A stretch of DNA of 40,054 bases. Origin: DAOMFM01 sp035429825. GTDB taxonomy: Bacteria; Acidobacteriota; Blastocatellia; UBA7656; JADIYM01. The DNA lies in the NCBI GenBank assembly GCA_044224215.1, contig JBGAKX010000029.1, positions 1 through 40,054 of the forward strand, given 5' to 3'. The notes below the pieces were generated by a model, which had not been told where the DNA came from, searched no databases, and worked only from the letters and a program-made list of their open reading frames with translations. Below, one piece after another: positions 8,009 through 16,021 of this stretch. Positions within the stretch are counted from its first letter, which is position 1. Every line of letters begins with the position of its first letter. The position numbers and the translations under genes were made by a program.

Positions 8009-8626
8009 ATGCAGAAATGGGTGAACAGACTGTGCGTCGCAACGCTCGCGGCGTTGCTTTGCGGAACGGCAGCGCTTGCCGCGCCAAAGAAAACGGCGAA
8101 GAGCGCTCATTCCGGGCCCAAAAAGGTTGCAAAGGGGCCCGTCGCCGGCGAGGACGACTACCGGAGCGCGATCGGCTACACGGTCGCCGTGATGGAGCAC
8201 TGCAAGGCGCTCAATCGGCTGACCAAGACGAAGGGCAGCTACAACGCGGAGCTCGCGCGCGAGCACGCGGTCGAAGTCGTTCGTAATTCGGAGTCGGCAA
8301 CGCGCCACGTGAACGCGTTCGTTTCGACCTCGGGGGCCGCGCCGGTCGCGACGACCGATGCGCCGAGCCTCGAGCAGTCCCTGGCCACGGTGCGGCAGTT
8401 CGCCACTGCGCTCGATCAGCTGACAAAGACTGGCGCAGCCGACCGGAACGCTGTCGCAAGCACGTCGACAGAGCTGTATCTGGCCGCGAAGGACATGCTT
8501 GCGGCTGAAAAGGCGAGCGGCAAGGCGATGGGAATCGCATCGGCGACACCTCCGCGAAAGCCGGGAGCCAAGCCGAAGAAACCAAAGAAGGAGGTCCCGG
8601 GAGAGGCGACTGCCGCGGCAAAGTAA
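8009..8626 (+). CDS. Small secreted protein of unknown function with Lys/Pro-rich tail
   Basis: A 205-residue protein with a clear Sec signal peptide (MQKWVNRL, then a hydrophobic run, cleavage after GTAALA). The mature part begins with a Lys-rich segment (PKKTAKSAHSGPKK). A mostly helical middle follows (about 50-170, with EHCKALNRLTK and LAREHAVEVVRNSE), and the tail is basic and Pro-rich (PPRKPGAKPKKPKKEVPGE). No cysteine pair, lipobox or known domain was recognised. The ATG at 8009 was chosen because AAAAGGAG lies 10 nt upstream and the signal peptide starts there; the frame extends to a GTG at 7979. It is divergent from the E1 gene, and a strong hairpin follows its stop. The basic tail could bind nucleic acid, peptidoglycan or acidic polysaccharide, but that is speculation. 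Confidence 0.75.
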   Translation: MQKWVNRLCVATLAALLCGTAALAAPKKTAKSAHSGPKKVAKGPVAGEDDYRSAIGYTVAVMEHCKALNRLTKTKGSYNAELAREHAVEVVRNSESATRHVNAFVSTSGAAPVATTDAPSLEQSLATVRQFATALDQLTKTGAADRNAVASTSTELYLAAKDMLAAEKASGKAMGIASATPPRKPGAKPKKPKKEVPGEATAAAK

Positions 8627-8634
8627 CCGAACAG

Positions 8635-8673
8635 ACGGCGGGCACGGTGGCGCTCGGCCTCCGTGCCCGCCGT
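8635..8673. terminator. Bidirectional hairpin between convergent genes
   Basis: A perfect 13-bp GC-rich stem, ACGGCGGGCACGG (8635-8647) with CCGTGCCCGCCGT (8661-8673), and a 13-nt loop. It lies between the stop of the 8009 gene and the stop of the leftward acyltransferase gene. Neither side has a U-tract. Confidence 0.6.
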
Positions 8674-8707
8674 GTCAATGTCTCTGATTGCAGCCGGTCG
8701 TGGCTGG

Positions 8708-9574
8708 TTACGGCAGTGCGTCTCCGCGCATTCGGCCCGTCACCCGCTCCTCGCGGTCGTCGAAGGCCCGGCGGGCCTCCTCGGGCGCGTTCGGCTTGAT
8801 GCTCACGGGTCGCGCTGGAATCCCGGTCGCGACGTTGAAATCAGGGATTGGCCGCGTCACGACGCCAAAACTGCCGACCATCGCGTCGTCGCCGACGCTC
8901 GTGCCGGAGAGCACCGTCGCGTGGTACGTCACGCGTGCGCGGTTTCCGATGGCCGTCGTGTCGGTGCGGACACTGTCGATCTCGACGATGTCGTGCGAGT
9001 GCGAATAGATGTTGGCATAGTCCGAGATCGACACGTCGTCGCCTATCGTCACCTTGCCGCGGTCGTCGATCAGGACGTGGCGGTGCACCACGACGTTGTC
9101 GCCAAAATAGAGGTTGTACCCGAACGACCACTCCACCCAGTGCCACGATTTGAAGTTCTTGCCAACCTTGGCAAAGATGTACGGGGCCAGCACGCGTCGA
9201 AACCGATGGCCGAGACCGGCATTCATTCCCATCGGCGAGCGGTCGAACATCTGCCAGAGCCACGTGATCGGTTTGCGCGGGTAGTACAGATCGGGATTGC
9301 AGTTCGCGTAGTACTCGGGCTCGAGCGTCACGTTTCGCGGATCAAAGCACGCGATCATCGAGCGTGCCGTGGCGGACAATGACGCATCGTTGATGCGATC
9401 GAACGCGCCAGGTGTTCCGAAGTACATTTCATAGAGCGTCGTGCGGACCAGCTCGTTGCGGTCCACCGAGTCGTCGTTGAGCCGCTCCTCGAGCTCGAGG
9501 AGAAAGCGGTCATACGCAGCAGCCGCCTCGGGCAGCGGCTTCAACTCGCGAAACGGCATTGGAATGTAGCTCAT
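8708..9574 (-). CDS. Hexapeptide-repeat (left-handed beta-helix) acyltransferase
   Basis: A 288-residue protein. The N-terminal 110 residues or so are alpha-helical and without known motifs. From about residue 150 it has hexapeptide repeats of a left-handed beta-helix (VVHRHVLIDDRGKVTIGDDVSISDYANIYSHSHD, then AIGNRARVTYHATVLSGTSVGDDAMVGSFGVVTRPIPDFNVATGIPARPV), as in the acetyltransferases of the CysE/WbbJ/maltose acetyltransferase group. The His in YSHSHD is the expected catalytic base. The substrate is unknown; sugars of surface polysaccharides are usual for WbbJ-like members. The ATG at 9574 has GGTGGA 6 nt upstream, and a TTGACA/TATTAC promoter lies 36-64 nt upstream. The first 16 codons lie inside the duplicated contig-end sequence. 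Confidence 0.88.
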   Translation of the reverse strand: MSYIPMPFRELKPLPEAAAAYDRFLLELEERLNDDSVDRNELVRTTLYEMYFGTPGAFDRINDASLSATARSMIACFDPRNVTLEPEYYANCNPDLYYPRKPITWLWQMFDRSPMGMNAGLGHRFRRVLAPYIFAKVGKNFKSWHWVEWSFGYNLYFGDNVVVHRHVLIDDRGKVTIGDDVSISDYANIYSHSHDIVEIDSVRTDTTAIGNRARVTYHATVLSGTSVGDDAMVGSFGVVTRPIPDFNVATGIPARPVSIKPNAPEEARRAFDDREERVTGRMRGDALP

Positions 9575-9609
9575 GTCTGTCCACCCTTCGTGCGGTCGTC
9601 GAACAGCAG

Positions 9610-9638
9610 GTAATAGTCGATCGTGCAGAATCTGTCAA
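9610..9638 (-). promoter_or_regulatory. Promoter of the acyltransferase gene
   Basis: On the minus strand TTGACA (9638-9633), 17 bp spacer, TATTAC (9615-9610). A second copy lies 478 bp to the right within the duplicated contig-end sequence. Confidence 0.5.
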
Positions 9639-9676
9639 ACCAGCGGGCCCGGGACGCTGTGGTAGCATTTCGGCCA

Positions 9677-10002
9677 ATGCCGTGGAACCGGTCCCGAAAG
9701 ATCATTGTCGTCGCGATTGCGTTGGTGCTGGGAGCGGCTGCCGGCTGCGTGTGGTGGTACATGCGGGCGCCTCAACGCGTCGACATGGCCAGGTATGTTC
9801 CGGAGTCTGCTCAGGCGTTCTTTGAGATCGACAGCGTGCCGCGGGTTGCCTCGGGGCTCACGAGCACGGAGGCGTGGAAGTCGCTCGCCGGACCGTTGGG
9901 CCTCTCGAGCCAGCTCGATTATGCGGGCTCTGCGACGGACGTGCTCGGGCGGCTTGGACTCGGCCCGGACGACGTCGTGGCCCTCGGTCGCGCGCAGGTC
10001 TG
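9677..10002 (+). pseudogene. Truncated left copy of the DUF3352-like membrane-anchored protein gene
   Basis: From an ATG at 9677 the reading frame matches the first 109 residues of the complete gene at 10155-11915, then runs into the N at 10003. The predicted protein differs at two positions (W3 for S, and Q for L in YVPESAQAF); the other base differences here are silent. It is best read as the end of a contig, not as a decayed gene. Confidence 0.8.
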
Positions 10003-10003
10003 N
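10003..10003. other. Single-N assembly join
   Basis: The only non-ACGT base in the window. It lies exactly between the two copies of the 476-bp duplicated sequence, as expected for a scaffold join with an unresolved overlap. Confidence 0.9.
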
Positions 10004-10004
10004 A

Positions 10005-10052
10005 CTCGGGCAGCGGCTTCAACTCGCGAAACGGCATTGGAATGTAGCTCAT
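10005..10052 (-). pseudogene. 16-codon fragment of the acyltransferase N-terminus (right contig end)
   Basis: The minus strand from 10052 encodes MSYIPMPFRELKPLPE, identical to the start of the acyltransferase at 9574, then meets the N at 10003. It is the right-contig copy of that gene's 5' end, cut by the assembly join. Confidence 0.8.
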
Positions 10053-10140
10053 GTCTGTCCACCCTTCGTGCGGTCGTCGAACAGCAGGTAATAGTCGATC
10101 GTGCAGACTCTGTCAAACCAGCGGGCCTGGGACGCTGTGG

Positions 10141-10146
10141 TAGCAT
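10141..10146 (+). promoter_or_regulatory. -10 element for the DUF3352-like gene
   Basis: TAGCAT ends 8 nt before the ATG at 10155; no clear -35 and no Shine-Dalgarno sequence. The spacing matches other candidate leaderless starts in the window. Confidence 0.35.
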
Positions 10147-10154
10147 TTCGGCCA

Positions 10155-11915
10155 ATGCCGTCGAACCGGTCCCGAAAGATCATTGTCGTCGCGATTGCGT
10201 TGGTGCTGGGAGCGGCTGCCGGCTGCGTGTGGTGGTACATGCGAGCGCCTCAACGCGTCGACATGGCCAGGTATGTTCCGGAGTCTGCTCTGGCGTTCTT
10301 TGAGATCGACAGCGTCCCGCGGGTTGCCTCGGGGCTCACGAGCACGGAGGCGTGGAAATCGCTCGCTGGACCCTTGGGCCTCTCGAGCCAGCTCGATTAT
10401 GCGGGCTCTGCGACGGACGTGCTCGGGCGGCTTGGACTCGGCCCGGACGACGTCGTGGCCCTCGGTCGCGCGCAGGTCTGTCTCGTGCTCACGGGGATGG
10501 AGGCCGGCGCCGAACCCTCGCCCGAAACCGACGAATCCGCCGCGACGATAGTCATCCGCCCGAAGTTCGCGCTCGTCGTCAAGACGCACACGAGCGAATC
10601 GACGGCGAATCAACTGGCGGAGACGCGCGTCCGGATGCTCGCGCGGCGCGCGTACGGCGAACAGGTGGCCGTCGAAGAGAGCGATTACGGCGGCGCACGG
10701 ATCCGGCTCGCCCGCGGCCCGTCCGAAGGCCGGCAGATGGTCTGGACGTCGATCGGCGACGTGGTCGTGATCGGGAACGATCTCGATGCGCTCCGTACTG
10801 TTCTTGACGCGGGCGCCGAACGTGCGCCGAGTCTCGCTGGATCGTTTCTTCTGACGAAGCTGCGAGCCGAGCTCGACGCGGATTCGGGCGACGTGTTTGC
10901 CTATTTTTCACGCGCCGGCGTGTCAAAGATCGTCGGCGTAGGCCCCGGCGTCATCGCCGGCACGATCACGGCCGATGCCGACCGGATGGTGACGGTGTCG
11001 CGACTCGTGGGCAGCGTCTCGGAGGGCCTGATCCAGGCGATGGCATACAGCGGCACCGTGACCGGCGGGCGCGTGATGGACCGGTACTTCGCGATCTTTG
11101 CACCGCGTGTCGACGAAGCAATGACGCAGAGTATTCGCCCCCAGACCGCCGACCAGTCGGTGCTCGACGTGATTCCCGCCGCCGCCCGCGACGTGACGGT
11201 CGTTCGGATCGAGCGTCCCGGTGAGAGCCTGCAGGCGCTGCTCACGACAATCTCGAGTCGCGTGGACGCAGCGGTCGCCGTGACGATCGGACAGTTTGCG
11301 ATCGAGGCGCGGCGAAGCTACGGTGTGACGCCCGAAGTTCCGGTGTCGCCACTGCTCGGCGACGGCGTGGCGTTCGCGGATCTTGGAGACGACGGTCCCG
11401 TCGTGGCCGTGTTCGAAGTACGCGACCAGGCGGGTCTGCTCGCGATCGTCGAGCGATATCTGCGCGACGAGTCCTCGAGGATCTCCAGCGAGACCTATGC
11501 GTCGGTGGAGATTCTGAAATCGTCGAACGAGGACGGACGTGCTGCTTCGTTCCTCGGTCGCTACCTCGTGCTCGGCACGCGCGACCAGATCGTGCGGTGC
11601 ATCGACGCGCGCGCGGCGGGTACGGTGATGTCGACGGGCGCGCTCCACGCGGATATCGCGGCGCATCCTGCAACGATCCTCGCGAGCCAGCGGGTCGAGC
11701 CCCAGGAAGCGGCCGAACTTCTCGTCGCGCTCTCGGGTGCCGTGCGCGCAACGGACGGGAGCGCGGACCTCGCCGAACGCCCGGACATTCGCGACGCGGC
11801 GCGAGCCCTTGCGCCGACGATCAGCCGAAGCGAGCTCCGCAATGGCGGCGTCTATACCGAGACCACCTCCGCCGTCGGAAACTTCAGCTACCTGACGACG
11901 CTTTTGTCAGACTGA
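10155..11915 (+). CDS. Membrane-anchored protein, DUF3352-like, function unknown
   Basis: A 586-residue protein with a short basic N-terminus and one hydrophobic segment (about 7-25, IIVVAIALVLGAAAGCVWWY), so it is probably anchored in the inner membrane with a large exported domain. It opens with YVPESALAFFEID. It also carries two spaced copies of a motif of the type vVIGxDxxxLrxxlDAg (IGDVVVIGNDLDALRTVLDAG and GRYLVLGTRDQIVRCIDARAAG), an internal-repeat pattern known from DUF3352 proteins. No catalytic motif was recognised. It converges on the giant flavoprotein gene with a 12-nt gap. The 5' part lies in the duplicated contig-end sequence, so the first 109 codons come from only one of two strain variants. 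The family name is tentative. Confidence 0.75.
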   Translation: MPSNRSRKIIVVAIALVLGAAAGCVWWYMRAPQRVDMARYVPESALAFFEIDSVPRVASGLTSTEAWKSLAGPLGLSSQLDYAGSATDVLGRLGLGPDDVVALGRAQVCLVLTGMEAGAEPSPETDESAATIVIRPKFALVVKTHTSESTANQLAETRVRMLARRAYGEQVAVEESDYGGARIRLARGPSEGRQMVWTSIGDVVVIGNDLDALRTVLDAGAERAPSLAGSFLLTKLRAELDADSGDVFAYFSRAGVSKIVGVGPGVIAGTITADADRMVTVSRLVGSVSEGLIQAMAYSGTVTGGRVMDRYFAIFAPRVDEAMTQSIRPQTADQSVLDVIPAAARDVTVVRIERPGESLQALLTTISSRVDAAVAVTIGQFAIEARRSYGVTPEVPVSPLLGDGVAFADLGDDGPVVAVFEVRDQAGLLAIVERYLRDESSRISSETYASVEILKSSNEDGRAASFLGRYLVLGTRDQIVRCIDARAAGTVMSTGALHADIAAHPATILASQRVEPQEAAELLVALSGAVRATDGSADLAERPDIRDAARALAPTISRSELRNGGVYTETTSAVGNFSYLTTLLSD

Positions 11916-11927
11916 ACCGACTCGCGA

Positions 11928-14900
11928 TCACGCACGCGCCAGTACGAACGAAAGCCACGCGTTGCTAAGCTTCTCCTGGACGCTGTTCATCTTCAATCGT
12001 GTCGCGAGGTTACCAAAGTCGACCTCATCCAGCAGTTGATCCTGGTTGAAGCACGAAAAGACGATCGATTCCTTGCCGGTGACGGGATCCACGTGCTTCT
12101 GGAGACACTGGGCGCAGATCTCCTTCATCATGCATTGCATCGTCGAGTTGATCGATCCGATCGCGACGTGACCGTCGCGCAGGTACGGCGCAAGCACGCC
12201 GTGACGCGCCGCCTTGACCGCCGCCATCATCCTGTCCGAGCCAATCGCGATGATCCGGTCGACTTGCTTCAGGTCGAATGCAGCGTGGCTCAGTTCGCCG
12301 TCCGCGTATGCCTTCATGCACGCGACGATGTTTCCGACGAACGCGAGGTCCTGCGGCCGGCGCGGCACGATTTGCGGTTCCACATCCGACGCCCAGACGA
12401 CCTGTTCCGTTCCCGCCTCGATGTCGTCGCGCTTGAAGACGTCCCGCGGGTTCTTGTAGCCCGCGAAGTAGAGCACGCGGTTTCCGTTCTCGGTGAGCGC
12501 CCTGGCAATCGAGAAGAGCACCGCGTTGCCCAGACCGCCGCCGGCGAGCAGCACCGTCTCTCCCGTGGGGATCTCGGTCGGAGTGCCCGTCGGACCCATC
12601 ACGATGACCTCTTCGCCCGGCTGCAAGTGAGCGCACAGTCGTGAACTGGCGCCCATCTCGAGCACGATCAGGCTGAGGAGCCCGCTCTCGCGTTCCACCC
12701 ACGCGCCGGTCAGCGCGATGCCTTCCATCATCAGCCGCGTGCCGTCGAGCAGCGGGCTCGACCGCTCGAAATTCTGCAGCCGGTAGAACTGTCCCGGATG
12801 GAATTCGCGTGCAGCGAGCGGCGCGCGGACGATGACTTCGACGATCGTCGGTGTAAGCCGATCGACACGCACCACGCGAGCGATGAGCAGGTCGTCGAGC
12901 CGCTCGAAGAGGCCTGCGAGCGCCTCGTCGCGCTCGGACTGCAGATTCGGATCGAGACCGTCCAGCACGGGCTGGAAGATGTCGACGACCTGCTGGTAGC
13001 CCTTCTTTGCCGAGGCCATCGCCTTGACGACGTTCCCTGCGTAAACGGGGTGGTTGTCGCCGTAGAAGCTGATCAACCGGTCGCCGGATCTGTAAGACGT
13101 CATGACGCCGTTCGGGTCGGGCTCGAGCATAAGCGTGCCGTCGTCGCCGCGCCGCGCGGCAAATCCCGAGAAGTACTCGCCCCACTTGTCGCGTTCGAAG
13201 GTACCCGGATGCTCCTTCTCGTAGATCGTGTTCGGGTGCGTCCCGGCGGCGATGAACATGGCCCGGGCCGGAATCGTCAGAAACTCGCCCGAATTGGCCC
13301 ATTTGCCGTCGTCGGTCCGCGTCATCCGCTCCAGGCGCAGCGCAGAAATCGCGCCGAACTCGTCCGGGATCGCTTCGCGTGGGTCGATGCACTCGGCAAA
13401 GTAGATGCCTTCCTCGAGCGCCTTGATGATCTCCTCGTGATTGAGACGGTATGCGGGCGAGTCCTGCATCGCCTTGCGGTACGCGATGGTGACGCCGCCC
13501 CACGCCCGGACGAGCGTCGCGAAATCCGGGCGTTCGCCCGCATCCGCCGCGCGCGCACGCTCGGCGCGCAGTGCGCGTCCATGGGTGAGGAACTCGTCGA
13601 GGATTCCGCGCTCTTCGGCGTCGTACGACGCCATCAACCGCTCGAGCGCATCGCGGTCGCCTTCCGATTCAAGCAACTCGACACGGTCGAGAAGCTTCTC
13701 GCACTGGACGACGTAGTACGACATCAGCTCGGTTGCCGTGTCGATCGCCGTCAATCCGCCGCCGATGACGACCGCTGGCAGCCGCACCTGGAGGTTAGCG
13801 AGCGCCGTCCGCTTGAATGCGCCCGTAAGCTGCAACGCCATGAGGAAATCGCTGGCCTTGCGTACGCCCCGGATCAGGTTGTTCTGCATTCGAATGAACG
13901 TCGGTCGTCCCGCACCCGACGCAATCGCGATGTGGTCGAACCCGAGATCCCACGCGTCCTCGATCCGCAGCGTTCCACCGAAGCGAACACCGCCGTACAC
14001 GCGCATCGTCGAGCGTCGCGCGAGCGTCAGGTGAATGACCGTCAGGAAGTTCTTGTCCCACCGCACCGTGATGCCGTACTCGGAGACGCCGCCGAATCCG
14101 GCAAGCACTCGGTCGTCGAGCTCCGTGGCGATCTCGCCGATGTCGCGAATCGCGCGCGGAACGGTTCCGTCGACCCCGGTCATTGCAGCCGGGAAGTGCT
14201 CGATCTTGAGCCCGTCGACGCCGACGATCCCAAAGCCCTCGTTGCAGAGGAAGTGCGCCAGCGTATAGCCGGCGGGGCCGAGTCCGACGATGAGCACGTT
14301 TTCGCCGTTGTATGGCAGCGGGTGCGGACGGCGGATGCTGAGGGGATTCCACCGCGTCAGCAATCCGTAGATTTCGAATCCGTACGGCAGTTCGAGGACA
14401 TCGGTCAGGACACGCGTCTCGATCTGCGGAATGTTCACGGGTGACTGCTTCTGGAAGATGCAGCTCTTCATGCAGTCGTTGCAGATCCGGTGGCCGGTGC
14501 CTGCGCACATCGGGTTGTCGAGCGCGATCATCGCAAGCGAGCCGATGTTGTACCCGTCGCGCTTGAGCACATGCATTTCAGAAATGCGTTCGTCGAGCGG
14601 GCATCCCGTCAGCGGGATGCCCAGCGGGTTCGGCTTTGGCCTGCCGTCCGCGTCGAGGATGCCGCGTGCGCACGAGTCCTTCTCGCGCTCGTGGCAGTAG
14701 ATACAGTAGTCGATCTCGTCGAGCGCGTTCTTGAGCGGCATGCGGGGATCGCTCAGCTTGAACCCGTCGCGTCGTCGGAGGTGCGACTGGGGGCCCGTGG
14801 CGATCTCGGGGCGGTCCGCAAACGGCCGCTCGATCTGCACAAGATTTTGGTAATCAATGGGTTCCGGGCCGTGGAACGAAACCCAGTCGTCGTAGCCGTG

Positions 14901-15608
14901 ATATGCGTGCTGTGTCCGCGAAACGTGGAAACAGTGCGCGGCGATCGCGCCCAGCACATGGTCGAGGATCGCGGTCTCGACGTCGTCGGCTCCCGATGGC
15001 ATCACGCCGATCGCGCTGCCGAGCGCCTGAATTCGCAACCGGGCGTCGGGCGTCTGCTCCGTCGGCTTCTGGAGCAACTGTTCGAGTTCGAGAAGCCGCA
15101 TCGTCGCCGCTGCGACCTGCCGCTCGTCGTCCGGATCATCGCCGGCATCGAGCGCGACGAGTATCCGCTCCGTACCGGAACGAGCTTCGTCGGGAGGAGT
15201 CGACGGCGGCTTTTCCTGCGTGAACTTCTTGAGGACGCGACGCTTGATGAAGACCTTCTTGAACTCGAAGACGACCTTGAGGTCGTCGATCTCGCGGCGC
15301 ATCGCAGCGCTCTCGTCCTCGATCCCGAACATGACGGCGATGAATCGATCGAGATGCCGGGCGATGCGAACGAGAAGGTCGGATTCTTCCGGCGGCGGCA
15401 GGTCGGGTGATACCCGGTAACGGTCGAATGCCTCGGCGAGCTCGGGGTCGTCCGCTGCCACGTCGGCAAAGAACCGGTCCGTCAGGTCACGCAGCCTCGC
15501 CGGTTGAAACAGGTCGCCAAAGCTGAAACCGTCGATTCCCAGTCGGTCCAGACCACCCTCGCTCGTCAGCGCACCGCCAGCGTCGCGATCCACATGCGTC
15601 GGATTCAT
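11928..15608 (-). CDS. Giant fused flavoprotein: Fe-S/GltD-like NAD(P)H oxidoreductase plus PyrK-like ferredoxin reductase module
   Basis: About 1226 residues (numbers below count from the TTG at 15620). Residues 1-290 are helical, charged and unassigned. Cys 306, 309, 317, 340, 372, 380, 383 and 387 form cysteine clusters like the [4Fe-4S] region of GltD/NfnB proteins (CIYCHEREKDSC, CNDCMKSC). An FAD fold follows (GLGPAG, 446-451), then an NAD(P)-binding fold (VVIGGGLTAIDTATEL, 617-632). From about 910 comes a ferredoxin-reductase-type FAD/NAD module (FHPGQFYRL; GETVLLAGGGLGNAV) ending in a PyrK-like [2Fe-2S] motif with Cys 1163, 1169, 1172 and 1190. This is the NfnB plus NfnA (or SudA plus SudB) domain set in one chain, suggesting electron transfer between NAD(P)H and another carrier. 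The start is uncertain: TTG at 15620 or ATG at 15608. Confidence 0.88.
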   Translation of the reverse strand: MNPTHVDRDAGGALTSEGGLDRLGIDGFSFGDLFQPARLRDLTDRFFADVAADDPELAEAFDRYRVSPDLPPPEESDLLVRIARHLDRFIAVMFGIEDESAAMRREIDDLKVVFEFKKVFIKRRVLKKFTQEKPPSTPPDEARSGTERILVALDAGDDPDDERQVAAATMRLLELEQLLQKPTEQTPDARLRIQALGSAIGVMPSGADDVETAILDHVLGAIAAHCFHVSRTQHAYHGYDDWVSFHGPEPIDYQNLVQIERPFADRPEIATGPQSHLRRRDGFKLSDPRMPLKNALDEIDYCIYCHEREKDSCARGILDADGRPKPNPLGIPLTGCPLDERISEMHVLKRDGYNIGSLAMIALDNPMCAGTGHRICNDCMKSCIFQKQSPVNIPQIETRVLTDVLELPYGFEIYGLLTRWNPLSIRRPHPLPYNGENVLIVGLGPAGYTLAHFLCNEGFGIVGVDGLKIEHFPAAMTGVDGTVPRAIRDIGEIATELDDRVLAGFGGVSEYGITVRWDKNFLTVIHLTLARRSTMRVYGGVRFGGTLRIEDAWDLGFDHIAIASGAGRPTFIRMQNNLIRGVRKASDFLMALQLTGAFKRTALANLQVRLPAVVIGGGLTAIDTATELMSYYVVQCEKLLDRVELLESEGDRDALERLMASYDAEERGILDEFLTHGRALRAERARAADAGERPDFATLVRAWGGVTIAYRKAMQDSPAYRLNHEEIIKALEEGIYFAECIDPREAIPDEFGAISALRLERMTRTDDGKWANSGEFLTIPARAMFIAAGTHPNTIYEKEHPGTFERDKWGEYFSGFAARRGDDGTLMLEPDPNGVMTSYRSGDRLISFYGDNHPVYAGNVVKAMASAKKGYQQVVDIFQPVLDGLDPNLQSERDEALAGLFERLDDLLIARVVRVDRLTPTIVEVIVRAPLAAREFHPGQFYRLQNFERSSPLLDGTRLMMEGIALTGAWVERESGLLSLIVLEMGASSRLCAHLQPGEEVIVMGPTGTPTEIPTGETVLLAGGGLGNAVLFSIARALTENGNRVLYFAGYKNPRDVFKRDDIEAGTEQVVWASDVEPQIVPRRPQDLAFVGNIVACMKAYADGELSHAAFDLKQVDRIIAIGSDRMMAAVKAARHGVLAPYLRDGHVAIGSINSTMQCMMKEICAQCLQKHVDPVTGKESIVFSCFNQDQLLDEVDFGNLATRLKMNSVQEKLSNAWLSFVLARA

Positions 15609-15722
15609 TGATAAGGCCAAGTTCCTCAGGTGAATAAAAGGCGCAGCCTTGACGATAGCACTCGTGGTTGGACGCCAACAATGCGGACGGACAACATGTG
15701 CGGTCTTCTTCCATAAATGGAG

Positions 15723-15795
15723 AAAGCGGCGCCGGGTCCGTCCCGGCGCCGCTTTGAGATCGGGGAGGAGAAGCTTGCGGGGAACCGCTCCTCCC
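15723..15795 (-). other. Two consecutive GC-rich hairpins upstream of the giant flavoprotein
   Basis: A perfect 14-bp stem (15723-15736 with 15742-15755, loop TCCGT) and, next to it, an 8-bp stem GGGAGGAG/CTCCTCCC (15763-15770 with 15788-15795) that encloses a GCGG/CCGC mini-hairpin. On the minus strand both lie in the presumed leader of the flavoprotein gene, the stronger one 115 nt before its start. No U-tract follows on either strand. They could be a terminator or attenuator, or the end of an upstream small RNA. Confidence 0.5.
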
Positions 15796-15837
15796 GAGAA
15801 CCCGACAAGATCGCGCGGACAATGTCCACTGGAACTC

Positions 15838-15916
15838 TACGGGTTGAAACTCTTGAGATGGCTCTCCATTGGGCAAAGCACGTGCCACGAGCGCCGAACC
15901 GTCTCAATTACCCGTA
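15838..15916. other. Candidate structured RNA (79 nt, nested helices)
   Basis: TACGGGT (15838-15844) pairs with ACCCGTA (15910-15916), and inside it TTGAGA (15853-15858) pairs with TCTCAA (15902-15907), with a smaller GGCA/TGCC helix in the centre. The remainder of the 15609-16021 gap shows no convincing coding sequence. On the minus strand the element would precede the two hairpins and the flavoprotein gene, an arrangement like an aptamer followed by an expression platform. I do not recognise a known riboswitch class, and the strand is uncertain. Confidence 0.35.
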
Positions 15917-15980
15917 AGGTGATTGAAGAGTGAGAGTTACGATTGTCAGGCAGTCCGATGCTCGGAAGGCATTGCTGTGG

Positions 15981-16004
15981 CCGATTTGTTCAGGAACGAA
16001 TCGG
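15981..16004 (-). terminator. Hairpin after the hslVU-lipoprotein operon
   Basis: CCGATTTGTT (15981-15990) pairs with AACGAATCGG (15995-16004) over 10 bp with one G-U pair and a 4-nt loop. It lies 18 nt beyond the stop of the leftward lipoprotein gene. There is no U-tract. Confidence 0.4.
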
Positions 16005-16021
16005 GCTCCATTTCCGCCACA

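Larger units (their letters stand above)
9527..10480 (+). repeat. 476-bp near-identical direct duplication flanking an N (contig-end overlap)
   Basis: Bases 9527-10002 recur as 10005-10480 with a constant offset of 478, no indels and nine substitutions (about 1.9 percent). The unit holds the 5' end of the leftward acyltransferase, the divergent promoter region and the first 109 codons of the rightward DUF3352-like protein. The only ambiguous base of the window, N at 10003, separates the copies. The best reading is two contig ends from slightly different strains placed side by side, not a real tandem duplication; the genome then probably carries one copy. Confidence 0.9.

Noticed and set aside
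9623..10303. 226-codon frame running through the N at 10003
   Set aside because: It is a chimera across the contig join: the left part is the DUF3352-like N-terminus, and the right part is the intergenic region of the other copy in a meaningless frame.
15487..15888. 133-codon minus-strand open frame in the gap before the giant flavoprotein
   Set aside because: It runs through both hairpins, overlaps the flavoprotein start and has no motif or ribosome site; the region is better read as non-coding and structured.
15838..15916. c-di-GMP-I (GEMM) or other known riboswitch
   Set aside because: A GGCAAAGC-like string drew attention, but the GEMM tetraloop-receptor parts and conserved core are missing; left as unclassified structure.
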